Assembly (NCBI RefSeq): GCF_040530035.1
Contig: NZ_JBEWCD010000002.1
Coordinates: 992,001 to 1,056,000, forward strand
Direction of reading: 5' to 3'
DNA length: 64,000 bases
Source: Roseibium sp. HPY-6
GTDB lineage: Bacteria; Pseudomonadota; Alphaproteobacteria; Rhizobiales; Stappiaceae
Position numbers and translations under genes: made by a program. Position 1 is the first letter of the stretch; every line of letters starts with the position of its first letter. Positions 52,441-60,054 of the stretch are shown one piece after another. The notes beneath the pieces are model-generated. The model was given only the letters and a program-made list of their open reading frames with translations, did not search any database and was not told the origin of the DNA.

Positions 52441-52454
52441 TCAAAGCGCTTTGA
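52441..52454. promoter_or_regulatory. LacI-type operator TCAAAGCGCTTTGA upstream of aglA
   Basis: A perfect 14-bp palindrome with the central GCGC/CG of LacI-GalR operators, 39 bp upstream of the aglA start. Similar sequences are known upstream of alpha-glucoside operons. The regulator could be the LacI-type protein at 34.8 kb or another not in the window. Confidence 0.65.
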
Positions 52455-52945
52455 ATGGCTATATGCCGCGGATCATGAGGTCAAGTTACAACGCACAAAA
52501 AGCGGTGCGTATGACCAAAATTGATTGAAATCGGGTGCGATCATCCGCTCTGAAATGAAAAAACCGGCCCTGCGAAAACAGGACCGGCATTGCCAAAAAA
52601 ACAGCTCAAAAAACGAATTTGTTTTGAACGTTTTTTTCGATAATTGCTAAACATGACAGGGGTATGAACAACTCCTCAGCGTAGTGCAGTCGCGAGAAAA
52701 ATTTCGCGCGTCAAGTCGTCACAAGCACCTGAATCAAGAAAAAAGCAATCGGCTATATATATGAAAAAAAACGTGAAAAATAAGCGTAATGACGTTTAGG
52801 TCAATTTCTTCTTGCAATAACTCTTGGAAGCTGGGACTGTCCGGACCAGATAAGGTCCCATAGTGTTAGGTTTGGTTGGCTCCGGCGCGTGAGGTTCGCG
52901 CGAGCGCGCCCGTTTCCGGCACTGGATGCAATTGGAGGAAATCTC
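52455..52945. other. Intergenic region between aglA and the thiolase gene
   Basis: About 490 bp without a supported gene; it is unusually AT-rich in the middle (52590-52800) with several A/T runs, including TATATATA near 52755. It contains an intrinsic terminator directed leftward (52558-52587), whose transcript is unknown, and the thiolase promoter. A hairpin CGCGA-N8-TCGCG lies at 52692-52709. Confidence 0.45.
52558..52587 (-). terminator. Orphan intrinsic terminator, leftward
   Basis: Minus strand: CCGGTCCTG (52587-52579) pairs with CAGGGCCGG (52572-52564), one mismatch, followed by six T (52563-52558). It lies upstream of aglA and no leftward gene ends just before it. It would insulate aglA from transcripts coming from the right. 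Confidence 0.75.
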
Positions 52946-54112
52946 ATGACGGCAGCGATGGTGGGATGGGCGCACATGCCCTTCGGCAAGCACGCGGAAG
53001 AAACGGTCGAAAGCATGATCGTCAAGGTGGCAGTCGACGCCATTCACGATGCCGGTATCGCACCGGAAGATGTCGATGAGATCCTGCTTGGCCACTTCAA
53101 TGCCGGGTTCTCGCTTCAGGATTTTACCGCTTCACTGGTGTTGCAGGCCGATCCTGCCTTGCGTTTCAAACCGGCAACACGCGTGGAAAACGCCTGCGCC
53201 ACCGGATCTGCCGCAGTCCATCAGGGCGTGCGTGCGATCGCCTCTGGTGATGCCCGCATCGTTCTGGTTGTCGGCGTTGAGCAGATGACCACAACGCCCG
53301 GCCCGGAAATCGGCAAGAACCTTCTGAAAGCCTCTTATCTCAAGGAAGAGGGTGACATTCCGGCCGGATTTGCCGGTGTCTTCGGCCAGATTGCAGCCTC
53401 CTATTTCCAAAAGTATGGCGACCAGTCAGACGCGCTTGCCAAGATCGCGGCCAAAAACCACAAGAACGGCACCGGCAATCCCTACGCCCAGATGCGCAAG
53501 GATCTCGGGTTCGAGTTCTGCCGCGCGGAAAGCGAAAAGAACCCTTACGTCGCCGGACCGCTCAAACGCACCGATTGCTCGCTTGTGTCCGACGGTGCCG
53601 CAGCTCTTGTCCTTACGGATCCGGCGACAGCGCTCGGCTTGAAGAAGGCCGTTGCCTTCCGCGGCATGGCCCATGTCCAGGACTTCCTGCCGATGTCGCG
53701 TCGCGACATTCTGAAGTTCGAAGGCTGCTCGAAAGCATGGGGTGAAGCGCTTGGCGACGCCAATCTCGCGCTGGAAGATCTTTCCTTTGTCGAAACCCAC
53801 GACTGCTTCACCATCGCCGAACTCCTGGAATACGAGGCCATGGGTCTTGCGTCGGAAGGCGAAGGAGCAAGGGCAATCCTGGAGGGCTGGACCGAAATGG
53901 ACGGCAAGCTGCCGGTCAATCCGTCCGGCGGTCTGAAGGCCAAGGGTCATCCGATCGGCGCAACCGGCGTTTCCATGCACGTTCTGACCGCCATGCAGCT
54001 CACCGGCACGGCAGGCGACATCCAGGTCAAGGACGCCGAAATCGGCGGCATCTTCAACATGGGAGGCGCCGCCGTCGCCAACTTCGTCTCCGTCATGCAG
54101 GCGATGCGGTAG
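52946..54112 (+). CDS. Thiolase-family acyl-CoA acyltransferase (SCP2-type)
   Basis: A 388-residue thiolase. The active-site cysteine is C84 in ENACATGSAAVHQG; the second site, in FVETHDCFTIAELLEYEAMG, gives the NEAF-like region in its SCP2-type form (HDCF); and the C-terminal histidine is in GGLKAKGHPIGATG. This is the SCPx/acetyl-CoA acetyltransferase branch, which handles branched or non-classical acyl-CoA. The start ATG 52946 has a strong GGAGG site. The 3' end was duplicated: a decayed copy of the last 70 bp lies 316 bp downstream. Confidence 0.9.
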   Translation: MTAAMVGWAHMPFGKHAEETVESMIVKVAVDAIHDAGIAPEDVDEILLGHFNAGFSLQDFTASLVLQADPALRFKPATRVENACATGSAAVHQGVRAIASGDARIVLVVGVEQMTTTPGPEIGKNLLKASYLKEEGDIPAGFAGVFGQIAASYFQKYGDQSDALAKIAAKNHKNGTGNPYAQMRKDLGFEFCRAESEKNPYVAGPLKRTDCSLVSDGAAALVLTDPATALGLKKAVAFRGMAHVQDFLPMSRRDILKFEGCSKAWGEALGDANLALEDLSFVETHDCFTIAELLEYEAMGLASEGEGARAILEGWTEMDGKLPVNPSGGLKAKGHPIGATGVSMHVLTAMQLTGTAGDIQVKDAEIGGIFNMGGAAVANFVSVMQAMR

Positions 54113-54135
54113 CGCATTTTCTTTCCAACTGAAGA

Positions 54136-54160
54136 GCCGGCGGTTTGCGCCGGCTTTTTT
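54136..54160 (+). terminator. Intrinsic terminator of the thiolase gene
   Basis: GCCGGCG (54136-54142) pairs with CGCCGGC (54148-54154), loop GTTTG, then six T. Its diverged twin is at 54452-54476, where the seventh pair is a G-T wobble. Confidence 0.9.
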
Positions 54161-54178
54161 GTGTCAGGCCAAATTTAC

Positions 54179-54294
54179 TTGTCATCCCGGTTTGACGCGA
54201 GCCAGGACCGGGATCCAGTGGTCTGTGACCTCAAGTTATGGGCACTACTTTGAAACCGGTGACTACTGGATCCCTGCCTGCGCAGGGATGACAA
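54179..54294. repeat. Composite palindromic repeat, copy 2
   Basis: TTGTCATCCCGG...CCGGGATCCAGT, a middle of about 50 bp, then TACTGGATCCC...GGGATGACAA. Same layout as 33112-33232. Lies inside the duplicated segment. Confidence 0.8.
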
Positions 54295-54356
54295 CTGGAT
54301 GGTCGCGTGACGGACATTCACGACCGTCTTCCTGGAAAAACACAGCGTGAGCTGGG

Positions 54357-54425
54357 ACCGGCGGCGTCTTCAACCTTTACGCCGCCGTGGCCGCCAACTT
54401 GGTCTCCGTCGTACAGGCGATGCGA
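54357..54425 (+). pseudogene. Decayed remnant of the thiolase gene 3' end
   Basis: Bases here align with 54041-54109, the end of the thiolase gene, including 'GTCTCCGTC' and 'CAGGCGATGCG(A/G)TAG', with about 15 substitutions. No start or upstream coding part is present. It is a fragment carried by the tandem duplication, and no function is likely. Confidence 0.75.
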
Positions 54426-54494
54426 TAGCGCTTTTTGTTTCCGATTGAAGAGCCGGCGGTTTCTGCCGGCTTTTTTGTGTCAGACCCAATTTCC

Positions 54495-54610
54495 TTGTCA
54501 TCCCGGTTTGGCGCGAGCCAAGACCGGGAACCAGTAGTCTGTAGCTTTAGGTAATTGGCACTGAATTGAGCCCGGTGACTACTGGATCCCTGCCTGTGCA
54601 GGGATGACAA
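54495..54610. repeat. Composite palindromic repeat, copy 3
   Basis: Collinear with copy 2 at 54179-54294. The left unit ends CCGGGAACCAGT (one change from GGATCC), the right unit is TACTGGATCCCTGCCTG...CAGGGATGACAA. Confidence 0.8.
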
Positions 54611-54640
54611 CTGGATTGCTGTGAAACGAGAAATATCCAC

Positions 54641-54674
54641 CGTCGTCCCGGTCAAGCGAAGCGTGAGCCGGGAC
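54641..54674. repeat. Diverged single unit of the repeat family
   Basis: CGTCGTCCCGG...GCCGGGACTGG, with a T-to-G change in the shared TCATCCCGG end. Internal short stem. Confidence 0.6.
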
Positions 54675-54730
54675 TGGAAAGCTTTGAAAAACCGCGTCAT
54701 TCGTTACAAAGCCAGCGCCGATGCTCTCCG

Positions 54731-54766
54731 ATCCCGGATCTCCACTATGTTGCGTCCGGGATGACG
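54731..54766. repeat. Single unit of the repeat family
   Basis: ATCCCGGATC...GTCCGGGATGACGG, oriented opposite to the unit at 33354. Also, a related half-unit GTGCCGGACTTGATCCGGGAC is present at 54823-54843. The stretch 54617-55124 has no supported gene; it holds these repeats and the cysG promoter. Confidence 0.65.
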
Positions 54767-55124
54767 GCGTTTGGTAGATGCATGGACAATGGAATTCTGT
54801 GCTGCGCAACGAACTCCGCGCCGTGCCGGACTTGATCCGGGACCAACCCAAGCGACCTGGATAGTGGCTACGCAAGACCTGTGTGGTGACAGTGCAATCG
54901 AGCGGTATGGCCCCACAAGCTCCTTGGAAACACTGAGCGAATGTCCTGCCGGTATCTGTGAAAACGCTCACCTGAAAACGTGTTCTGGAACGGAAATCGG
55001 TCAAATGCCGGAACCGGAAAAAACTATTCCTCTTCCGCGCTGAGCTTTGAAAAGCGGTGCCCGGCGCATTGCGGGAGGGCAAATTACATTAAGGCCATCA
55101 GACTGGGATTGGAGACCCTTGCAG

Positions 55125-56588
55125 ATGGCCAGCCGCCGCAGCGACACGATAAAAACGCTGAAAAAGCCTGAAGATCGCCTCGATGTCTTTCCGGCGTTCA
55201 TGAAGGTTGCCGGTCAGCGTGTGCTCGTCGTTGGCCATGGCGGCGAAGCGGCTGCAAAGGTGCGTCTGCTTGGCGAAACCAATGCCAGCGTCGTCGTGAT
55301 TTCGAAAGTCGTTGAAGCAGATCTTCGGGAGGCGATCCATCTCTTTCGGGCCGAGCATATCGCCGAAGACTTCCGCCCGGTACATCTTAACGGTGCCGCA
55401 CTTGTTTTTTCGGCGCGTGAAGATTGGGATCTCGACAAGGCTGTTGTCGACGCCGCCCGGATCATGGGCGTCCCGGTCAATGCGGTCGACAAGCCCGAGC
55501 TTTGCGATTTCTACACCGGCGCGCTTGTGAACAGAGCGCCGATAGCCGTTGCAATCACTTCCACCGGTGTCGGTCCGGTTCTGTCCCGTCACATTCGTGC
55601 ACGCATAGAGGCAATGCTGCCCCGCGCGACGGGCGAACTGGCGCGTCTGGCGGAAAGCTTTCGTGATGCGGCGACCAAGGTCATCACCGACGGAGCTCTG
55701 CGGCGCAATTTCTGGGCTCGCTTCTTCTCCGGTTCGGTTGCAACCAATCTTTATGCCGGCAAGGCCGATACGGCCCGCGCCGACGCGCAGCGTCTTTTGA
55801 ACGGCATGGCCGACGAGCCGGGTTTTGTCTGGCTGGTTGGTGCAGGACCTGGTGCAGAGGATCTTCTGACGCTGCGGGCGCAGCGCCTGCTTCAGGAAGC
55901 CGATGTGATTGTCCACGACGCGCTGGTTCCCTCAAGCGTCGTCGCCATGGGGCGCCGCGATGCAGAGCGCATTTCGGTTGGCAAACGCAAAGGGGCTCAT
56001 TCCGTGCCGCAGTCTGAAATCTGCGAGCTTCTGGTGAGCCTTGCTGATAAAGGCATGAAAGTTGTGCGCCTTAAGGCCGGCGATCCCATGATCTTCGGCC
56101 GGGCTGCAGAAGAAATGGAGGCGCTCCGCGCAGGTGGGGTCGGCTTTGAGATTGTCCCCGGCGTGACAGCAGCCTTCGCCGCGGCAGCCTCGGCCCAGAT
56201 CCCGCTGACCCTGCGCGGTGTCGCCTCCAATCTCGTCTTTGCAACAGGTCACAACGCCAAGTCTGAGACACTGCCTGACTGGGCCGGTCTTGCGTTGAAG
56301 GGCGCGACCGTTGCCGTCTACATGGGCCGTACCGTTGCCGCCGCCGTTGCCGACAAGATGATCGGAGCGGGCCTGAAGCCTGATACGCCGGTCGCGGTCG
56401 TAGAAAACGCCGCGCATTCCGACGAACGCCTATTTGCCGGAACGCTCTCTGAACTCGCGGTTCTGTCGAACCGTGAAGAGATCGACGGACCGGTTCTCAT
56501 TGTCATTGGCGAGGCCGTCGGTCACGCCGCACTGGATAAGGCCGAACCGCTGGCGCCGCATATTGTGGCCCGGGCTGCGGTCGCCTGA
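55125..56588 (+). CDS. cysG: Siroheme synthase (CysG, trifunctional)
   Basis: A 487-residue fused enzyme making siroheme from uroporphyrinogen III. The N-terminal half (to about 200) is the precorrin-2 dehydrogenase/ferrochelatase, with the NAD-binding RVLVVGHGGEAAAKVRLL and 'VNAVDKPELCDFYTGALVNRAP'. The C-terminal half is the SAM-dependent uroporphyrinogen III methyltransferase, with VWLVGAGPGAEDLLTLRA, LKAGDPMIFGRAAEEM and PGVTAAFAAAA. The open frame extends to 55047; ATG 55125 has a GGAG site and starts just before the dehydrogenase domain. First gene of the sulfur operon; siroheme feeds CysI. Confidence 0.94.
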   Translation: MASRRSDTIKTLKKPEDRLDVFPAFMKVAGQRVLVVGHGGEAAAKVRLLGETNASVVVISKVVEADLREAIHLFRAEHIAEDFRPVHLNGAALVFSAREDWDLDKAVVDAARIMGVPVNAVDKPELCDFYTGALVNRAPIAVAITSTGVGPVLSRHIRARIEAMLPRATGELARLAESFRDAATKVITDGALRRNFWARFFSGSVATNLYAGKADTARADAQRLLNGMADEPGFVWLVGAGPGAEDLLTLRAQRLLQEADVIVHDALVPSSVVAMGRRDAERISVGKRKGAHSVPQSEICELLVSLADKGMKVVRLKAGDPMIFGRAAEEMEALRAGGVGFEIVPGVTAAFAAAASAQIPLTLRGVASNLVFATGHNAKSETLPDWAGLALKGATVAVYMGRTVAAAVADKMIGAGLKPDTPVAVVENAAHSDERLFAGTLSELAVLSNREEIDGPVLIVIGEAVGHAALDKAEPLAPHIVARAAVA

Positions 56589-56607
56589 GGAAAAGAAAGC
56601 AAACGCT

Positions 56608-56907
56608 ATGAAAGTCATCACAGCCAACCGCCTCCTCAACGGCGACGTCGTCTGGCTCGGCGAAAACGGCAACTGGGTCGAGCGTGTCACGCTTGCCAGC
56701 ACCTTTGAGGGCAAGGACCAGGTCGCTCAGGGACTTGCCATCGGACAAGGCGCTGAAAAGGCGCAGAAAGTCGTTGGGGTCTACGAAATGGACGTGACGC
56801 TTGAGGACGGCGTGATCGTACCGGTCCGCCTGCGCGAGCGTATTCGTGCCGCAGGCCCGACCACACATCCCCAATTCGGCAAACAGGCACAGGCCGTCTC
56901 GGCCTGA
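56608..56907 (+). CDS. DUF2849 protein of the sulfur-assimilation operon
   Basis: A 99-residue protein that begins MKVITANRLLNGDVVWLGENGNWVE, the recognised DUF2849 start. The family is found almost only between cysG and cysI in alphaproteobacteria, so a role in sulfite reduction or siroheme handling is inferred; no enzyme motif is visible. It follows cysG by 19 bp with GAGGAAAAG as ribosome site. Confidence 0.88.
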   Translation: MKVITANRLLNGDVVWLGENGNWVERVTLASTFEGKDQVAQGLAIGQGAEKAQKVVGVYEMDVTLEDGVIVPVRLRERIRAAGPTTHPQFGKQAQAVSA

Positions 56908-56974
56908 TCAGGACACAAGGAAAAGGCAGCGCCGCATAAGCAAAAACGGCAGCGCCAGCCAGGAGAGCTCAAAG

Positions 56975-58633
56975 ATGTACCGCTACGACGAATTTGACGC
57001 CAGCTTTGTCAATCAGCGCACCGAACAGTTCAAGGACCAGGTTCGCCGCCGTCTGGCGGGCGAGCTGTCCGAGGACGAGTTCAAACCACTGCGCCTGATG
57101 AACGGCCTTTATCTCCAGCTCCATGCCTACATGCTGCGTGTTGCCATTCCTTACGGCACTTTGAACGGTCGCCAGATGCGCAAACTTGCGCACATCGCGC
57201 GCACTTACGACAAGGGCTACGGGCACTTCACCACGCGCCAGAACATCCAGTTCAACTGGCCGAAGCTGGAAGACACCCCGAAGATCCTGGAGGAGCTGGC
57301 GGAAGTGGAGATGCACGCCATCCAGACCTCCGGCAACTGCATCCGCAACGTCACGGCGGACCATTTCGCCGGCGCTGCTGCCGATGAAGTCGCGGATCCG
57401 CGTCCTTACGCAGAAATCCTGCGCCAGTGGTCTTCGCTTCATCCGGAATTCTCGTTCCTTCCGCGCAAGTTCAAGATCGCCATCACCGGCGCGCCGAACG
57501 ATCGTGCCGCCGTTCAGGTCCACGATATCGGCTTGCAGCTGACCCGCAACGACGAAGGCGAGATCGGTTTTGTCGTCTATGTCGGCGGTGGCCTTGGCCG
57601 CACGCCGATGATCGGGCGCAAGGTGCGCGATTATCTGCCGGAAGAGGATCTGCTGGCCTATTCCGAAGCGATCCTGCGCGTCTACAACCGCTACGGCCGC
57701 CGGGACAACAAATACAAGGCCCGTATCAAGATCCTGGTACACGAAACCGGGCTGGAAGAGCTGAAGGCGGATATCGAGGAAGAATTCGAGAAAATCCGCT
57801 ACGGCGTTCTACGCTTGCCGGATGAGGAAGTCCGCCGGATCGAAGCCTATTTCGCACCGCCCCCGCTGGAAGTCGGTCAGGCAACTTCGGCTGCTGTGGA
57901 AGCACGCCGCGAAAATGACGCTGCCTTTGCCCAGTTCCTGGCGCACAACCTCAACCCGCATCGGGTGCCTGGCTACACATCCGTGACGCTCTCCATGAAG
58001 CCGATCGGCGGTATCCCCGGCGATGCCTCGGATGCGCAGATGGAAGTGATCGCGGAATTGGCGGAAAAGTACGGCCACGATGAAATCCGCATCAGCCACG
58101 AGCAGAATGTCATTCTGCCCCATGTGAAGCTCGACGATCTGCCTGCGATTTTCGATAGGCTGACGGCGGCGGAAATCGCGGAAGGGAATGCTGGCCTGAT
58201 CACGGACATCATCGCCTGCCCGGGTATGGACTACTGCGCGCTGGCAACAGCCCGTTCGATCCCGGTTGCACAGCGCATCTCGGAGCGTTTCGGCACCGCC
58301 AGCCGCCAGGCGGAGATCGGCGAACTCAAGATCAAGATCTCCGGCTGCATCAACGCCTGCGGACACCACCATGTCGGCCACATCGGCATCCTCGGCCTGG
58401 AAAAGAAGGGCGAGGAGTTCTACCAGGTGACACTCGGCGGTTCTGCGAACGAGAACGCGTCCATCGGCGAGATTGTCGGCCGAGGCTTTTCTTCCGATGA
58501 AGTGGTCGATGCGATCGAGACGCTGGTCGAGACCTATCTTGGTCTGAGATCCGGCAAGGAAGAAACCTTCCTGGAGGCCTACCGCCGGGTTGGGGAGGCG
58601 CCGTTCAAGGAGGCCCTTTATGGCGCTGCATGA
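56975..58633 (+). CDS. cysI: Assimilatory sulfite (or nitrite) reductase haemoprotein
   Basis: A 552-residue siroheme [4Fe-4S] reductase. The cluster ligands are C-x5-C in CPGMDYC and C-x3-C in SGCINACGHHHVG. Two repeated halves typical of the family are visible: 'YDKGYGHFTTRQNIQFNWPKL...EVEMHAIQTSGNCIRNVTAD' in the first, and 'HDEIRISHEQNVILPHVKL' in the second. The operon context favours sulfite over nitrite. Start ATG 56975 has GGAGAG 9 bases upstream. Its last 14 bp overlap cysH. No CysJ flavoprotein is found in the window; the electron donor is unknown. Confidence 0.93.
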   Translation: MYRYDEFDASFVNQRTEQFKDQVRRRLAGELSEDEFKPLRLMNGLYLQLHAYMLRVAIPYGTLNGRQMRKLAHIARTYDKGYGHFTTRQNIQFNWPKLEDTPKILEELAEVEMHAIQTSGNCIRNVTADHFAGAAADEVADPRPYAEILRQWSSLHPEFSFLPRKFKIAITGAPNDRAAVQVHDIGLQLTRNDEGEIGFVVYVGGGLGRTPMIGRKVRDYLPEEDLLAYSEAILRVYNRYGRRDNKYKARIKILVHETGLEELKADIEEEFEKIRYGVLRLPDEEVRRIEAYFAPPPLEVGQATSAAVEARRENDAAFAQFLAHNLNPHRVPGYTSVTLSMKPIGGIPGDASDAQMEVIAELAEKYGHDEIRISHEQNVILPHVKLDDLPAIFDRLTAAEIAEGNAGLITDIIACPGMDYCALATARSIPVAQRISERFGTASRQAEIGELKIKISGCINACGHHHVGHIGILGLEKKGEEFYQVTLGGSANENASIGEIVGRGFSSDEVVDAIETLVETYLGLRSGKEETFLEAYRRVGEAPFKEALYGAA

Positions 58634-59381
58634 GACATTCAGTCTGGGGGTAGATCCTGAACTGGGGTTGCAGTCGGAAGTCGCCGCGCTGAACTCCCAG
58701 TACGAGGACCTGTCCGCGCAGGAGATCCTGATGGGCGCAATCCGGCACCAGTTTGCCGGTGAAATCGCCATGGTCTCCAGCTTTGGCGCAGACTCGGCCG
58801 TGCTTCTGCACATGGTCGCCCAGATTGATCCGTCGACGCCGGTCCTGTTCGTCGACACGGTGAAACTGTTTCCAGCGACGCTGCTTTACCGGGACGAACT
58901 GGTTGAAAAGCTGGGTCTCACGGACGTGCGCACCTTCAAGCCGACGCAGGAAGACCTGGCCGAAAAGGATCCGGCGGGAATGCTCTGGATGTCCGATACG
59001 GATGCGTGCTGCCACATCCGGAAGGTCGTTCCGCTGGAAAGGGCGCTTTATGGATTTGAAGCCTGGATTTCCGGACGCAAACGCCACCAGAGCGCGACCC
59101 GCGCGGATCTTGAACACTTCGAAATCGATGCCGGCCGCGTGAAAGTCAATCCGCTCGCCGACTGGTCCGCATCCGAAGTGCTTGACTACGCAAGGTCGCA
59201 CGATCTGCCGCCCCATCCCCTGATCGCCCAGGGATACCCCTCGATCGGGTGTCTGCCCTGCACCAGCAAGGTGGCCCCGGGAGAGGACCCGCGCGCCGGT
59301 CGCTGGCGTGGCAAGGACAAAACGGAATGCGGCATTCACTGGCCGACCCATGGCAAGGAAATCGATGGCAGCGGTATCTGA
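58620..59381 (+). CDS. cysH: Adenylyl-sulfate (APS) reductase, thioredoxin-dependent
   Basis: A 253-residue reductase. AMVSSFGADSAVLLHM is the nucleotide-binding SxGxDS loop. The CC pair in DACCHIRKV and CxxC in GCLPCTSKV are the four cluster ligands of APS reductases, absent from PAPS-type enzymes, so APS is the substrate. TECGIH at the C-terminus carries the catalytic cysteine. It overlaps cysI and leads to the DUF934 gene. Converts APS to sulfite and AMP, which CysI then reduces. Confidence 0.93.
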   Translation: MALHETFSLGVDPELGLQSEVAALNSQYEDLSAQEILMGAIRHQFAGEIAMVSSFGADSAVLLHMVAQIDPSTPVLFVDTVKLFPATLLYRDELVEKLGLTDVRTFKPTQEDLAEKDPAGMLWMSDTDACCHIRKVVPLERALYGFEAWISGRKRHQSATRADLEHFEIDAGRVKVNPLADWSASEVLDYARSHDLPPHPLIAQGYPSIGCLPCTSKVAPGEDPRAGRWRGKDKTECGIHWPTHGKEIDGSGI

Positions 59382-59414
59382 CCGCTGGTTCAATTGAAAC
59401 TGAGGACGCAAAAC

Positions 59415-59948
59415 ATGACCACGATCTACAAGGACGGCGAATTCGTCGAAGAAAACTGGACCCGCGCCGACGCGGAAACGAGGGCTGCAATCAAAGGCGA
59501 CGCGCTGGTGCCCCAGAACCTGTTCCTGGAAGCCGCCGAAGACTATCTGAACCGTGACGGTGAGACGGCCGTGCTGGTGGAAGCTGGAGACGATGTCGAA
59601 CTGATCCGGTCCTACCTTGACCGGCTGTCTTATGTTGCCGTTGACTTTCCGAGCTTTGCCGACGGCCGCGGATTTTCCGCAGCCCGTGTCCTGCGTGAAC
59701 AGATCGGCTATCAGGGCGACATCCGCGCCGCCGGAAAATACATCCTCGACCAGGTTCCGCTTGCCCGCCGCTGCGGCGTCTCTTCCTTTGAGATTTCAAA
59801 GCCGGAAGTCCTGAAGGCGCTCAAGGCAGGTGAGTGGCCGGAAGTCACGAAGTATCTGCAGCCGGTCGGTGCGGTTGACGAGATCCCCGTCGGCACCCGT
59901 CCGTGGGCGCGCCGCTCTTTCCGGGATATCGCAGTCGCAGCAGAATAA
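59415..59948 (+). CDS. DUF934 protein of the sulfur-assimilation operon
   Basis: A 177-residue member of DUF934. The family core LIRSYLDRLSYVAVDFPSFADGRGFSAARVLREQIGYQGDIRAAG...DQVPLARRCGVSSFEI is clear. It occurs in the cysI/cysH cluster of proteobacteria and is thought to help sulfite reduction, perhaps as an electron-transfer partner. No known cofactor motif is visible. Start ATG 59415 has a GAGGA site; it ends the operon before a hairpin. Confidence 0.9.
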   Translation: MTTIYKDGEFVEENWTRADAETRAAIKGDALVPQNLFLEAAEDYLNRDGETAVLVEAGDDVELIRSYLDRLSYVAVDFPSFADGRGFSAARVLREQIGYQGDIRAAGKYILDQVPLARRCGVSSFEISKPEVLKALKAGEWPEVTKYLQPVGAVDEIPVGTRPWARRSFRDIAVAAE

Positions 59949-59998
59949 AACGTCGGCGGAGGAAACTCAGCGTCTCGTTTTTTCCGCCGGTTCTTTAG

Positions 59999-60027
59999 CC
60001 CGGCTGCAGTTTGCTGCGGCCGGGTTT
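59999..60027 (+). terminator. Terminator-like hairpin at the end of the sulfur operon
   Basis: CCCGGCTGCA (59999-60008) pairs with TGCGGCCGGG (60015-60024), one G-U, then TTT. A second stem, GGCGGA with TCCGCC, is just upstream and includes a T6 run. Together they may end both the cys operon and the convergent gene. Confidence 0.65.
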
Positions 60028-60054
60028 GCTGCGTCTTATTTCTTGAGTTTGGTA

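Larger units (their letters stand above)
54041..54300 (+). repeat. Tandem duplication, copy 1 (thiolase 3' end, terminator, composite repeat)
   Basis: This 260-bp segment and 54357-54616 are collinear at a constant offset of 316 bp with no net indel. Copy 1 contains the last 72 bp of the thiolase gene, its terminator and composite palindromic repeat copy 2. A 56-bp unique spacer separates the copies. Confidence 0.85.
54357..54616 (+). repeat. Tandem duplication, copy 2
   Basis: Second copy of 54041-54300. It retains the terminator stem, T run and composite repeat best; the former coding part and the middle of the composite repeat have diverged more. Confidence 0.85.

Noticed and set aside
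52542-52655. Possible tiny leftward gene starting ATG 52655 across the orphan terminator
   Set aside because: Codon-by-codon translation showed no stop in a sensible place, no ribosome site and a sequence that would place the terminator stem inside the coding part.
54113-55124. Repeat-rich kilobase considered as a CRISPR array or insertion-sequence remnant
   Set aside because: The repeats are palindromic, unequal in spacing and mirrored, with no regular spacers, no cas genes and no transposase fragments. A tandem duplication plus REP-like units explains it.
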